Origin: Terfezia claveryi
Taxonomy: Eukaryota > Ascomycota > Pezizomycetes > Pezizales > Pezizaceae
DNA: 64,000 nt
Direction of reading: 5' to 3'
NCBI GenBank assembly: GCA_015179025.1
Contig: WHUX01000180.1
Span: 1 to 64,000 of the forward strand
The notes beneath the pieces were generated by a model, which saw only the letters and a list, made by a program, of their open reading frames with translations, did no database searches and was not told where the DNA came from. Shown here one piece after another: positions 1 through 11,135 of this stretch (positions are counted from its first letter, which is position 1; the number at the start of each line of letters is the position of its first letter). The translations under genes were made by a program, and so were the position numbers.

Positions 1-177
1 ACTATTGAGGGGTTATTATGTGATAATTTTTTTCTACAAGCGCGAGGTTTTAATTTTCTTCTACCTGCGAGTGGTTTGTTAGGGTCGAGGTCATACATGC
101 GAGGGGTTTTGTTTATAGCGTTTCTACTAGTGAGCGGTTTCTAATTTTCTCTTTCTCACCTGCGTGGGGTTTTTCAC
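1..177. repeat. Degenerate short tandem repeat (about 32 bp unit)
   Basis: The motif TGCGAGNGGTTT followed by a T-rich stretch recurs about every 32 bases (near 39, 66, 99, 130 and 163). No open frame or gene signal is seen. The left edge is cut by the window. Confidence 0.45.
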
Positions 178-225
178 ACTCACAGGCCGTAAGGCACTCT
201 TTTGTTCTTCGGGGCTCCAGTCAGG

Positions 226-406
226 GCCCTCAGGCTCATCCGGCACTGCCGGTTAATGACAGCATGGGAGTATCCCATTCATGAGTCTCCTTTTTGTTTT
301 GTGTACTTATCAGTTTACATGGGTCTGGTAGATTAACTTGCCTCTCTATTGAATCTACCGGGTTTTTGTGTGGCTAATCATGGCGGCCGCATTAAAAAAA
401 AAAAAA
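226..406 (+). mobile_element. LINE-2 3' tail with poly(A)
   Basis: This stretch carries the 3' untranslated end of the LINE-2 family and finishes in a poly(A) run at 394-406. Landmarks shared with other copies are 'CCGGTTAATGACAGCATGGG' near 250, a 'GATTAACTTGCC' block near 331 and a 'GTGGCTAATCATG' block before the A-run. Equivalent blocks occur on the plus strand near 18.0-18.2 kb and reverse-complemented near 7.9, 10.0 and 11.6 kb. It carries no coding sequence, so it is probably a heavily 5'-truncated insertion; I did not find a clear target duplication. Confidence 0.6.
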
Positions 407-435
407 TTCACGCCGTTTGCATGCCAACCAGACTA

Positions 436-3063
436 CCATCAGCTACCTAAGGATGACTGAGTACCGTAGGTTGACCGGGGGCAAAACATCCCTGTCAGCC
501 AACCTCCCTGTGACCACGAACAGGGCCTCCATGCCCCCTAGCAAATAATATGCCTATCCAGCTATACCAATTGAACCGCAAGAACCAGAAGTATCACAGA
601 TGTACCCTCTAAGCAACATGGGCAAGATTGATTATGAGAAGAAGCTTTAGCTAGCAATACAGTATGCTCGACGGGAGCCAGATATACCCCCCCCCGATTT
701 GCAGCTTTATATGAGGTAAATGTATGCACACTGGGTCGACGACTTGCAGGGACCACCACGGACTATACTACAGCTGCTAGAGACAAGCAGTTATTCAATA
801 TTGGAGAAGAGAAGGCAATCGCAGAGCATGCTGGGTTGATAGCAGATGCTGGATTTCCGCTAAATCATGAGCTTTTGCGAGGAATAGTACAACATATGGT
901 CAATGAGAGGCATATGATCCAACGGGGTCAAGGGGAGGGTATTGTAGGCCCTCAATCATCTACCACCAACCCTCGACTCCGCCGGGAGAAACGCCTCCAG
1001 CAACAAGGAGCAATAAGCTCTACAACCTCTTCCTCCACAAGCTCAACAACCCCCGCTTCTGAGTCCTCCTCTGCAATATCCCCAACCCTCCATGTTATTG
1101 GTGCTCATTGGGTTGATCGGTTTTTAAAGCGCAATCCAGGATTCAAAAAGATCTACATCCGCTACCAGGAGAAAGCTCGCGCAGCAGCCTGTAATGATAT
1201 AGAACTCCAAGCAGATTTTCTCCGAAAACTTGCCAATCTTGTCCACAGAAAAAAATTCAGCCAAGATAATATTTGGAATTGTGATGAGAAAGGAATTACT
1301 ATGGGGAGAAATGGTACAAGAACAATGGCTATTGTACGTGCTGGAGGTCGGAGTACAGCCAAAATGATGACTGAGAGATCTCGGGAATTTTGCAGTGTCC
1401 TAGAGAGTGTGAGCGCTTCTGGAGTGGTTATTCCACCGTTCATTGTTTGGCAAGGGAAAACTCACCGAGAGTCATACTATCCAGAGGGTAGGCTAATCAA
1501 TGAGGCTACATTTGCAGTCTCTGAGAGTGGATATATAGATGATGAGCTCGGGTTTGAATATATGAAAGAACACTTTGAACCATATACCCAATGCAACCTT
1601 CCAGTCCCTCATTGTCTAATTGTGGATGGACATTCCTCTCACCTTACCTTTCGTGTGGTTAGATATGCGCTTAATCATGATATCCATATGATATGCCTTC
1701 ATTGAAGTCCACTCATCTTCTACAGCCACTTGATGTAGGATGCTTTAGAGTCCTCCAAACTACCTATGAGAGAAATCTAAGTGCATGGCTCCGACAGAAC
1801 CTTCTTGCTGTACTGTCAAAGCCCTTCTTTTTGGAGATCTTAGAAAAGACCAGAAATGAGGTGTATACAGTGAATTGCGTGGTGGGGGCATAGACAAAGG
1901 CACGTTGCTGGCCAATCGATCGTGTTGGGCCTAGGCCCATAAACCCTAGCTCAATGTCTCAAATCAGATCCATATCTCAGACAATACCCCCAGCCATCTT
2001 CATGAGCTCTCCCGCCAAGCTATTCAGTCATTAGATCTTAATAACATTGCTCCAGTACTTAGCCTTATTGATTATGCTATGGAAATGGTAACCAAGTACC
2101 GAGATATTGCTGCTCAGGCTCATACTCTTAACAAGCTCCAGAATGGGAAGGTGCGCAAAGAAAAGAAGCGGTCTAGGCATGTTAGTGGGAATCTAGAGTT
2201 CTGAATGCTAAGTATATTAATGATGGGCTTAAGAGGCTTGCAGAAAAGGAGGCAAGGTAGCAAGAACGTAGACGGGTGTTGGAGGAGAAGAAGCGAGTGC
2301 AGAAGAAAAGAAAGTTATGTAGGAGACTCTTGACAGGCAGTAGAAGGTAATCTCCAACGGTATAAAGATATTGACATACCAGCATGCAAACGAATATTCA
2401 GAGGTTGATAAAGCATGAATTGCTGCCAAACAAGCTACTGGTGCAAAGCGGTCCCTTGGGAAAAAGCCACCATACCCTCCTAACCAAGCGACCTTTGAAG
2501 CCTAAAGGGGGGGTATTGGAGGTGGTATTGGAGGTGGCATTAGAGGCGGTAATCTTTCTGTTGTGGTTGAGGATGCTTTAGAGGCAGACGATATTGAGGA
2601 GGAGGCTGAGGAAGATATTGAGGCGGATTTGGTCAATTCAATGAGAACTCTTGGAATGAGCATTTTGTGCAAGTAAGTGCTCTCAGGCAACACTATCCCG
2701 TTTTGTTATTTTATAGTTGTTTCCTTCAATATTAACCTAACATAGACATAGATGGTACATTGAGGCCTCCTAGTAGCAGTTAGCATATTGGCTAGATCTT
2801 CAACCTATTGGAGGGGATAGAAGGGGAGGAGGGGTCATTGGGGAGGCCATATTGCCAGCGGGGGTTATTGAGTATTGGGTTGATTTTGGTAGGATGTGAG
2901 TATAACCATGTTGTAGAGCGTAGTTGTTTCCACACATATCAATTTAGCCAGAGTGGCCCCTCACTATCTTGATATCACGAGATATTAGTAATCTAGCATG
3001 AAAACAGGGATGCTTTACCCTCGGTCAACCTACTGTGCTCGGTCATCCTTAGGTAGCCGATGG
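436..3063 (+). mobile_element. pogo/Fot-type DNA transposon, copy 1 (pogo-1)
   Basis: A 2,628-bp element bounded by terminal inverted repeats of about 59 bp (436-494 and 3005-3063) that begin CCATCRGCTACC and pair with a few mismatches. Each end is flanked by TA (434-435 and 3064-3065), the target duplication typical of the Tc1/mariner/pogo superfamily. The interior encodes a broken transposase homologous to the one at 47.5-49.5 kb. Element size matches that second copy (2,659 bp), but the inverted ends differ, so these are related but distinct families. Confidence 0.9.
618..2581 (+). pseudogene. Decayed pogo-like transposase
   Basis: Role: cut-and-paste DDE transposase. The frame can be followed from ATG 618 by alignment with the copy at 47573-49501. 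It is broken by an in-frame TAG at 648-650, a frameshift in a run of nine C at 676-684, and another frameshift near 1700. The longest open part, 836-1705, holds a CENP-B-like helix-turn-helix region (motif 'HVIGAHWVDRFLKRNP'), the first catalytic Asp in 'NCDEKG' and the second in 'VDGHSSH'. The third Asp ('QPLDVG') lies after the frameshift at about 1730. A lysine- and glutamate-rich C-terminal part continues to about 2.58 kb with further breaks. It cannot make an active enzyme. Confidence in family is high; exact ends are approximate. Confidence 0.88.
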
Positions 3064-3112
3064 TAGCCCTTTGCTAGTGATCTGTCGGCAGAAGAGCTTC
3101 CAGAAATAGCTG

Positions 3113-3397
3113 CTAGCGCATAGCGTAATGTAGTGCATTTTCTCCCAATATGGCACAGTATAATTTAGGACTTCCATTGCATATCAATTCATACTTTAGT
3201 GGGACATTAGAAAAATCACCAGGAATCAGATCAAGTTGTGGCAAGTTTGACATTTCAGGGAATTGTATAGCTTGCTTCAAATAAACAAGAAAGTTGGATA
3301 TTCTTGCTCTCCTCATTCTGCCCTGATATTTGCTATTTTCCCCAATTGATGGAAACCCCTTAGTATTGAGATTGACACAGACTAGCTCGTCCTGCAT
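3113..3397 (-). CDS. Unrecognised 94-residue open frame
   Basis: An uninterrupted minus-strand frame just outside pogo-1, starting MQDELVCVNLNTKGF. It has mixed composition with no signal peptide, membrane segment or motif I recognise. It sits downstream of the kinesin-like gene on the same strand, from which it is separated by the purine tract, and could be a remnant of another exon or gene. The frame may be fortuitous. Confidence 0.25.
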   Translation of the reverse strand: MQDELVCVNLNTKGFPSIGENSKYQGRMRRARISNFLVYLKQAIQFPEMSNLPQLDLIPGDFSNVPLKYELICNGSPKLYCAILGENALHYAMR

Positions 3398-3627
3398 AGT
3401 ATTGTCAGTGTTACTATTACTAATAGCTTGTGTTGTAAGAAATAGATATGCATTTTAAGTCATTTTCAAATATAATAACATAGGCAGCAAGTAATAGTCT
3501 CAATGGATCTACAACATAACTATAAAAGGAAAGCATAGTAAAATTCTTGTATGTATTAGAAAACAGGAATGTAAACTAAAGCAAAGCAAAAGAGAAATTA
3601 CACAAGACAGGAACTCGAACTTGACCC

Positions 3628-3827
3628 AAGAAAAAAAAGAAGAAAAAAAAAGTTGAAAGAGTAGAAAGAAAAAAGTAAAAAAGAGAATGAAAGGAAAAAA
3701 GAAAGGAAAAAAGAAAGAAAGGAAAAAAAGAAAGAAAGGAAAAAGAAAGAAAGGAAAAAAGAAAGAAAGGAAAAAAGAAAGAAAGGAAAAAGAAAGAAAG
3801 GAAAAAAGAAAGAAAGGAAAAAGAAAG

Positions 3828-3862
<35 letters not shown>

Positions 3863-3948
3863 AAGAAAGGAAAAAAGAAAGAAAGGAAAAAGAAAAAAGG
3901 AAAAAGAAAGAAAGAGAAGAAAGAAGAGAGTTTAAAATAAAAAAAAAG
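3628..3948. repeat. Polypurine tract (GAAAG/GGAAAA microsatellite)
   Basis: About 320 bases almost entirely A and G on the plus strand, built from irregular AAAGAAAGG units with a long A-run near 3830-3860. The long open frames here on both strands (Lys/Arg/Glu-rich on plus, Phe/Ser-rich on minus) result from base composition and are not genes. Confidence 0.9.
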
Positions 3949-3972
3949 ATGAATAATATTCATTGCCTCCCC

Positions 3973-5615
3973 TCCAAAGCTAGCAGGAACTCATTCATGA
4001 CTTTCCACCATTTAATTGATATTGGTTTCAGGTTCCCACATATAACAAGATTCATTTCAACTAGCACACCCATATTCTCCAGGTACTCCTTTAACATGTC
4101 ATTTACCATCTTGACCATCTTTTGTATTGGTAGATGGATATGTTTTCCCCCACGGACAATAGGCTGGACACATGGGGAAATAGCTCAGCAAGCATTGGCC
4201 TGAGCTCTAATAAGACTATTGCAATTATAACACTGGTTGATACTTTATGAGAATTTTTCACTGCGATCTTTACTGCGGTCAAACTTAAGCCTGCTTGTGT
4301 TTTCGAGGATTCGTCATTAGGGAGATCAAGCAGAACTAGCTTTCGGTCTTCCATGCCTTAAAACACGCCACAATAGGCTGGCCGTGAAGAATTAGAATAA
4401 GCCAGTGTTTTCGCTACAACGACCTCGCTAGTGCAGGCTAAAGTCCGAATGGAGCCATTAATGCCCCATTCTTCCAAGGAGATCCGGTCTGTTGAAGAAC
4501 CCACTCAGGCGATAACCCGGTTGAAGAGAGTAGTCTTACCACTTCCACTCATCCCAAGAAATAAATAGATGGTAACTGTATGTAGGGGTGAATCCAAAAA
4601 CTGCTTGCCGAAGGTTATAGCAATCTCATCAGTATCAGAGTCCTTCAACACCTTCCCATCAAAAATGTACGAGAAACCCTTCCCAAGCTCAACACAAGTG
4701 TATTGCCCCCCAGTAATATCAGTCAGCTTAAGTCGGAGCGGGGTTCCATTATTGTCTGCAGAGGCGCCGTAGTACATCCGGAGAAACAGGCGGAGAGAAG
4801 AGTTCATGTTGCGGCTTGCCAATGCTTGGGCTGCTTGCTCCCTGAATATTGCGTGAATTAGGATGCTCGTAGTGGAAGACTGCTGTTTTGTAGTCTCTTG
4901 TACCTCTTTGAAGGCATCTTGTATCCCCGTGATTTCTTTCTTAGTTTCTTCCTATTCATTTTCAACATCTGTAATACGAAGTTGAAGCCTCACCTGGTCT
5001 TCCTCAATATTTGTGACTTGTTGTTGGAGCCTCGCTTGCTCCTCCTTAATGCTCTTTCCTTCAAGCTCTACTAATCCGAGTCTCTCGGCAGTTCCTAAAA
5101 CCCCAGATGGCCCTCGTTACCAGCACCACACAACCTCAACCGAAGGGCTACCTCTGAAACACCCAGCTCCTGGCCAATTTCGTAATAGTTTCTGGTTCCT
5201 CTACCTCCCACTCCTTTCCCTTCTCGGTCCCGTCACTCTTACGGCCTTCGCCCAAGTGGCCTTTTCTTCCTTACGCCACCCATATATCCACAAAACAGGG
5301 CATGTTGGACCATTTCATCTCTACCCAGTCAACTTGAGCTGGCAATGGGAGCAGTCCCACATTTATAACCTGGCAGATATAGGTACCCAGATTATAGAGA
5401 AAAGCACTACCAGTAGTATGACTAACCAGGTAGAATTTGAGATGTGGGTCTGGGCTGGAACAGAGACGTACCAGGGACAATTGGATCTCGAGTATATCAA
5501 AGCCTGAACGGATCAGGTATGCTGCAGAGTCTTTAAAAGATAATTTTGGTGCTCGTTTATATGAGATTTTAATAACCCTGCTAGATTGTGTCTTTGTCAT
5601 TAGAGCTATTGGCAT
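3973..5615 (-). pseudogene. Kinesin-motor-like gene, coiled coil plus C-terminal motor, broken
   Basis: Read on the minus strand, a charged coiled coil (about 5080-4830, 'LEGKSIKEEQARLQQQVTN') precedes a motor-like domain. The start of that domain ('FSYIFDGKV') resembles the kinesin segment before the P-loop. A Walker A motif, GMSGSGKTT, lies at 4529-4555. Then come 'NSSRPAYCGVF' (about 4385), which resembles kinesin switch I NxxSSR, and 'LVLLDLPNDE' (about 4335), which resembles switch II DLAGSE. The C-terminus continues to 3973 after a shift near a G-run at about 4150. Breaks: in-frame stops after the P-loop (4502-4504) and before 'GMEDRK', a stop inside the coiled coil and frame changes near 5250. 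Coil-then-motor order is that of kinesin-14. Some breaks could be introns rather than damage. The 5' part (5271-5615) is unrecognised. Alternative: another P-loop NTPase family. Confidence 0.5.
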
Positions 5616-5624
5616 TTCTTATTA

Positions 5625-6115
5625 TTAACTATCAGTAAATCAAATATGGTGATACCATACCTTTTTTCGTAGATAGCTAATAAACATGCTACTATTTTTG
5701 TTCTGATATCTGCTTGGAACGCCCCCTGTCATATGTTGTTATTATATAGTGTCAGGGAATCAGATATGTAGATTGCATACCTGTATTTTAATCCAGCCAA
5801 AGAATCTGCTATTATTTTCGGCTTGGGTCTCTGCTGTATACTCTCTTAGAATCGGTTACAAGTCGTTCTTATACAGTGGGAGGGAATCAAATATTATGAT
5901 AGCATTAGCATACCTTTGGTAATGAACTCATTACTTTTCCCCTTGATTCCAGCTGGAATCTCCGCCTTCGATCTTAGAATCTGTCAGAACTCATTATTAT
6001 AAAGGGTCCATGAATCAAATGTGGTAATAGCGTGACTTTCTTCTTACCCCGCCTAATTTCTGCCTTTTAGTTGTTAAAACGACAGACCAGTCATTATTAT
6101 ACAGTTTCAATTCAG
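5625..6115. repeat. Tandem repeat, about 125 bp unit, four copies
   Basis: The block 'GGGAATCAAATATGGTGATAGCATACC' (with variants) recurs near 5632, 5754, 5881 and 6010, spaced 122-129 bp. Each unit ends with a 'TCATTATTATA'-like segment. It lies immediately upstream of the kinesin-like gene. Confidence 0.65.
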
Positions 6116-6660
6116 TAAGACTGTATCTTTGTGTTAATCCAGAGGACTCTCGTTTCACTACCTATACTATTCAGATCTTTAAGGCTAGAAGAAAGAGGGG
6201 ACTTTATATGTAGCAGCAGTCTGGTTGATGTAGCAGGTAGCCGAGAAAGAAGGGTGCGAGGATTCAGGATGATTTTCTAGCATTGTAGGTGCTCAATATA
6301 CTCATATTTTAAATAGTCACACACAAATATTTGCCGTCAATCTATCTATTTTGTTCCCGGCTAATAGGAGTCTCCTATCTTATTTTCATCCTATCTCTAG
6401 AACCAATTCCCGATCGACCGTCAAGTTAAGATTAGGGTACGAGAATGATTAGAGCTCCTCCGAGGGCGATAGCTTACAATCGGGACTCAAGAGCAGTAGC
6501 CTGGTTGGCACCAAGAGCAGATGGTAATATGCACCGTGGACACTTATGTATTAGAAAGATAGTCTCATGCCAAGGCCGAGCCCCTGCGAGGTTAGAAAGA
6601 CAAGTGGGCGGGAGCTGTAAGGTAGCTGAGTTAGCTGGAGATTCAGGGTAATGACATGCA
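6116..6660. other. Unassigned non-coding stretch
   Basis: No supported gene. A short plus-strand frame (6445-6651) has no recognisable features. The motif GTCTCATGCCAAG occurs at 6562-6574 and recurs at 6921, 23571 and (inverted) 33358 and 33472. Confidence 0.4.
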
Positions 6661-6667
6661 AGGAGCC

Positions 6668-6850
6668 TCTTTTTTTTAAAAAAAAAAACTTTTAAAAAAC
6701 TCATTACTCATATTCGGTTCCTTTTTTGTGTTTGTCATTACGTATTCACATGTACGGCCTATATCTAGGATTATATGGTTCTTTTGCATAACGTAATGGA
6801 AGGGGTTGCGAGGCGCTTTGACCTCAAGATAAGACAACGCCGCGATAATG
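6668..6850 (-). mobile_element. Probable LINE-2 3' tail fragment
   Basis: A T-run/A-run near 6670-6700 is followed by 'AAAACTCATTACTCATATTCGG'-like sequence, which resembles the reverse-complemented LINE-2 tail at 10.02 kb ('AAATACTCATTACTCCTATGCGG'). Similarity is confined to the first few dozen bases, so the assignment and the right edge are tentative. Confidence 0.35.
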
Positions 6851-7144
6851 GAAAGTACAGAGATTAGACTCAGAGGTAGACTCCACAATGTAGGGAAAAG
6901 CGCGAGAGGTGTCCAGATTAGTCTCATGCCAAGACCCTACTGCTCGAACGCAGAGAGGGTCTGGTCCAAAACCTTCTTTTTTTTTGTATGGAGCTGGTTC
7001 TGCTAGCGAAAACTATGTAGGAACCGGAATGTAGCAACCATTTGTATGTATGAACCACAACAAAACTAGAATCACGCCCCCTCTTTTCACAGGTATGACA
7101 CATAACTCAACCAGCCAGCAGTCAGCAGAAGGTCAAGCAGGCAG

Positions 7145-7765
7145 CGCTCAAGTTAGGACTTCCCCAGTGCACTCTCGAGATATCCACCATCTATATGTGC
7201 AGACATAGCTAGGAATGTGAACTCGCCAGAAAACCAGTGGACTCTATGTGAAGGCATTGCTAATTGCTCTTAGGACTCCGCAAGTGCACACCGAGATGTC
7301 CCCGCGTGGACGTAGCTAGGTACGTGAACTCGCCAGCAAACAAGCGGACTATATGAAAAGGCAGTGCTAATAGCTCTTAGGACCCCGCAAGTGCATTCTC
7401 CAAATATCCCCCATCTATGTGTGCAGACATAGCTAGGTACGTGAACTCGCCAGAAACCCAGCGGACTATATGTGAGGCAGTGCTAATTGCTCTTAGGACT
7501 CCGCAAGTGCACTCCCCAAATATCCCCCATCAACATGTGCAGACATAGCTAGGTACATGAACTCGCCAGAAAACCAGCGGACTCGAAGTGAAGGCATTGC
7601 TAATTGCTCTTAGGACTCCGCAAGTGCACTCCCGAGATGTCCCCCATGTATATGTTGTGGGCCGCTCGCGGGCAGCATACCCACTATGCCTAGTATTTAA
7701 ATTTGTTGTGGTATAGGTACATAAATCTCCCGAATGACCTGCGCTATGTATATCAGTCAATGTTG
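7145..7765. repeat. Minisatellite, about 117 bp unit, five copies
   Basis: The phrase 'CTCTTAGGACTCCGCAAGTGC' recurs at about 7270, 7376, 7492 and 7609, with a divergent first copy at about 7151. Each unit also holds 'AGACATAGCTAGGTACGTGAACTCGCCAG'-type sequence. No coding potential is seen. Confidence 0.85.
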
Positions 7766-7859
7766 CTGTAAACGACTCATGAATACCGTACCGTTAATGT
7801 CCTGTGCTTTATCATTCAGTTGTACATGCTAAACATGCTCCAGACAGCATGCGAAGGAT

Positions 7860-8645
7860 CATAGTATATAGATTGCGTACCCTGGCGGTAGGTTTCTGTC
7901 ATTAACCGGCGGTGCCAGATGACTCGGGAGCCTGACTGGACCCCCCCCTCCCTTGCCCAAAGGACTTGAACTATTAGACTCGTGAAAGGACAATAGTGAA
8001 AGTAGAAGGAAACTCGTGAGTGAAGAAAAATAAGATGAACTTGACAAAATCCACAAACTCGTACTGGCCCTCGAGCAAGAAAGAACAATCTCGTGAACTG
8101 AAGAGCAAGATAACACAACTAGACCCTCATACCCCTCGGTATGCTTGTGAAGGGAGCTCATTACGTGAGCTTCATATTGGCTGAAGAAGGCCTTCGTGGC
8201 CTCGTATACCTCCTCCCCTCCTCTCTCCACTCCGGTTTGTCTAACTGTTGCCATATACCTACTTTTCCCTCCCATGATGAGGGCTCTTTCTCATACGAAA
8301 CGCAGGCATTCGAAAGTGATATGTTGACCGGTCTCCAGGAAGTTTCGGCATTCGCATGTACTATTTTCTGCTTTTCCGATATAATGAAGCTAGCTCTTCT
8401 GGAGGAGGCCACGGTCGGTCCGTATCCACGTGTATGCCGCGAGAGCTTGTCTATTCCACTCGCACCTCCGCTCCTCGAACCCCTTCTTTGTTCTTGCCTA
8501 TTTCCGGATAGCTTTCGAGGCTACGCGCAGCCCCCTCCGTTATTATCCGACGTGACCCCCTGATCTGGCCTAAAATCAATTCAAAAGCCGCTCTTCGCTC
8601 CGCCTTTTCGTTGCCTTCGATGCCGATGTTGCCTCTTGTCAGAAC
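7860..8645 (-). pseudogene. LINE-2 ORF2 C-terminus (RNase H end and Cys/His motif)
   Basis: Minus-strand reading begins with 'NIGIEGNEKAERRAA', the end of an RNase H domain (HxGxxGNExAD pattern with the last Asp changed). It continues with 'YTWIRTDRG', 'LHYIGKAENSTCECR' and 'TGQHITFEC', the Cys/His C-terminal motif of Tad-like LINEs, and ends with 'EEVYEATKAFF'. Stops (one between the 'DRG' and 'LHY' blocks) and frame changes break it. The 3' untranslated tail with 'GGTTAATGACAG' reverse-complemented lies near 7900. The 5' side stops at 8645, where fold-back element FB-2 begins, suggesting FB-2 or a rearrangement cut this LINE. Confidence 0.75.
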
Positions 8646-9089
8646 TCACATCCACCACACCCGAGTTATCTCTAATACTCACATCCACCACACCCGAGTT
8701 ATCTCTAATACTCCGGCTACCCAAATTTTGCTGGCCTTGCCGATGGATAATTGGTGGCTTCGCCGATGGATAATTAGTGGCCTCACCGGTGGATAATTAC
8801 TCCACTATTTTCTCATGCCATAATTAGCGACTTCGACAATAAGCTCATCCAACGCCAACTCAGCTCAGCTCAGCTCAGCTTACGGAACCTTTTTAAGCCT
8901 GAAAAGCAGGACTAGGAAGGCGCATTGAACAGAAAAAACCACAGAACGCAGGTTTTGGAAAAATGCGGAAGCAAATAAGGAAGTTCAGGGTAATGGGTGA
9001 AATGCTTTCGGATGCTTGTAGAATCTTCCTAGAAGTAAATAGAATTTCTTAAATAAAATAGAACCGTTTGAAGAACCGTTTGAAAAATA

Positions 9090-9420
9090 CCAAGTCTAAC
9101 ACATATTGAATGGAATTCGCTGTTCGCGTCTGTAGCTAGATCCCACAGGAATCCGTGCTGTTCGGGTTGCCCCTCCAATCCATCGTGTGGATATCGCTGG
9201 CTGTCTGTCCCCGCCGCCCTCCGCTCCTATCCCATCCGTAAAGCTCACTCGATATCCCTCGCCTGAGATAGATACTATCTCTGCAGCCCAGAAAGCTAGG
9301 TGTTTGGATTTCTCGCAAGTTGGGGTGCGGCTTCTGATGTGTTTGTCCCAAAAGAAGTTCTTCTTGATGTGAACCCCAGAGTAGTGCACGAATGGACTTT
9401 GCCACATTTGAGGTGTTCTA
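9090..9420 (-). pseudogene. LINE-2 RNase H start fragment
   Basis: The minus-strand frame contains 'GYRVSFTDGIGAEGGG', the first catalytic strand of a LINE RNase H (TDG), followed by 'STRWIGGATRT'. This parallels 'GWRVCFTDGTG' at 30.0 kb and 'GWRACFADGTG' at 30.7 kb. It breaks off after about 50 residues near 9096. It lies inside FB-2 and is a fragment only. Confidence 0.6.
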
Positions 9421-9990
9421 GATACTACTAGACATGACCTGTATATTTTAAGGTGCTACTACAGTTGGTAGACGGCAGTAGCTGGGAGTGTATGTAAATC
9501 CCAGTTCGTTTGTGATGCATAGTATCCTGCATAATGTTATCCACAATAAGGTTCATTATAGCCACTTCAGCTTCTCACTGAACGGCATATGTAACATCAG
9601 TGTGAATTCCATACCGGAGATATGTTGCAGTTGGTATCCCAGGTATGGTATGCAAAATATAGGTCAACTGGTATTGCAAATCCCTTGCTGAAATCATGGT
9701 CAGTACGAGATATTCAGTTAGCGTATCCTCAAATCTATACTATTCGAAGGCCCCGTTATCATCTCCAACGTCATAGGTAACCGTATTGCCTGCCTGTTTC
9801 TATTAAACTTTTGTATAAATTGGTAACTGGACAGTTGCCCCAATTATGTCAGTGGATCTTTTCAATCAGTTGGGTAGTACCCTACTCCTGCGAAATCCAC
9901 CTGTAAATGCTCAAGGGTTAGCCCATTGCCCCTCTGGGTAGATTGCAATTTCGTAATTACCTCCAACATTGCCCTAGGCTGTATGCATAG
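9421..9990. other. Unassigned interior of FB-2
   Basis: AT-rich sequence between the RNase H fragment and the small LINE tail. No frame, repeat or RNA gene can be supported. Confidence 0.4.
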
Positions 9991-10005
9991 CAGTAGCCTG
10001 AGCGA

Positions 10006-10166
10006 TTTTTTTTTTTTTTTTTAAATACTCATTACTCCTATGCGGCCCCGTTATGGGGGCCATGAGGAGCCACCCGGAAATCCGGCTGGATTCAAGGGTA
10101 AGGCAAGTTAATCTGCCAGACCCGCGCGCGCTAAATACAAACAAAAGTGAACTGAAACTGGGATAG
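10006..10166 (-). mobile_element. 161-bp 5'-truncated LINE-2 insertion with 14-bp target duplication
   Basis: A T-run at 10006-10022 (poly(A) on the minus strand) is followed by the LINE-2 3' untranslated end only. The 14-bp sequence AGTAGCCTGAGCGA occurs exactly at 9992-10005 and 10167-10180. This is a textbook target-primed reverse transcription product: poly(A), extreme 5' truncation and a perfect duplication. It is dead on arrival, with no coding sequence. Confidence 0.92.
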
Positions 10167-10261
10167 AGTAGCCTGAGCGAGGTGTCACTGTGGCTGGAAG
10201 CTTCCTTTAGGCCCCAAAAATATATGTACTGCAGGTGACCCAAGTTATATGTGTAACAGTT

Positions 10262-11135
10262 CCTATCTTTTGTAGATTTCTATTCAGCAGTTAGTGATAC
10301 CTATCCAATGGTTAGTGCCATCTAGTGATACCTATCCAATGGTTAGTGATACCTGTCAGGCAGTTGGTGACACCTACATATCCACCGATTAGTGATACCT
10401 ACATGTTCACCAGTTAGTCCAGTTAATGGTAGCTATGTAGCGGTAAGTTACACATATCTAGCGGTCAGTGACACCTAAGTATCTACCGGTTAGTGACTCC
10501 TATCCAATAGTTGGTGGTGCCTGTCCAGTGGTTGAAGACACATACGTATCGACCGATTAGTGATACCTATGTATCCACTAGTTAGTGATACCTACATATT
10601 CACTAGTTAACTTAGTGTTTCCTAAATATCCACCAGTTAGTCCGGCTAGCAGTACTTATGTAGCGGTTAGTGACACCTATTAGGCGGTCAGTAACACCTA
10701 AGTATCTACCGGTTAGTGATACCTATCCAATGGTTAGTGATACCCAATGATTAGTGATACTTATCCAATAGTTGGTGATGCCTGTCCAGTGGTTGAAGAC
10801 ATACGTATCGACCGATTAGTGCAGTACTGGATTAGTGATACCTACGTATCCACCAGTTAATGATACCTACGTATCCGCCAGTTAGTGGTACCTATCCAGC
10901 GGTCAGTAACATCTCAGTATCCAACGGTTAGTGACACCTATCCAAAAGTTAGTGTCATGAGTGATACCTATCCATGGTTAGTTCTGCGTGTTCAGCGGTT
11001 GGTGACACCTATGTATCCACCAGTTAATGATACCTACGTATCTACCAGTTAGTGGTACCTATGTAGCGGTTAGTGACACCTATCTAGCAGTCAGTAACAC
11101 CTAAGTATCTACCAGTTAGTGGTACCTATGCAGTG
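10262..11135. repeat. Satellite built on TTAGTGATACCTA-type units
   Basis: A degenerate unit of about 26-28 bp ('GTTAGTGATACCTAYSTATCCACCA') recurs about 30 times. A higher-order period of roughly 260 bp is visible: 'CCAATAGTTGGTG..GCCTGTCCAGTGGTTGAAGAC' occurs near 10505 and 10763. It lies within FB-2. No coding potential. Confidence 0.85.

Noticed and set aside
3598..3963. Long open frames on both strands in the purine tract (Lys/Glu-rich on plus, Phe/Ser-rich on minus)
   Set aside because: They arise from an A/G microsatellite with no stops possible in that composition; there is no amino-acid complexity.
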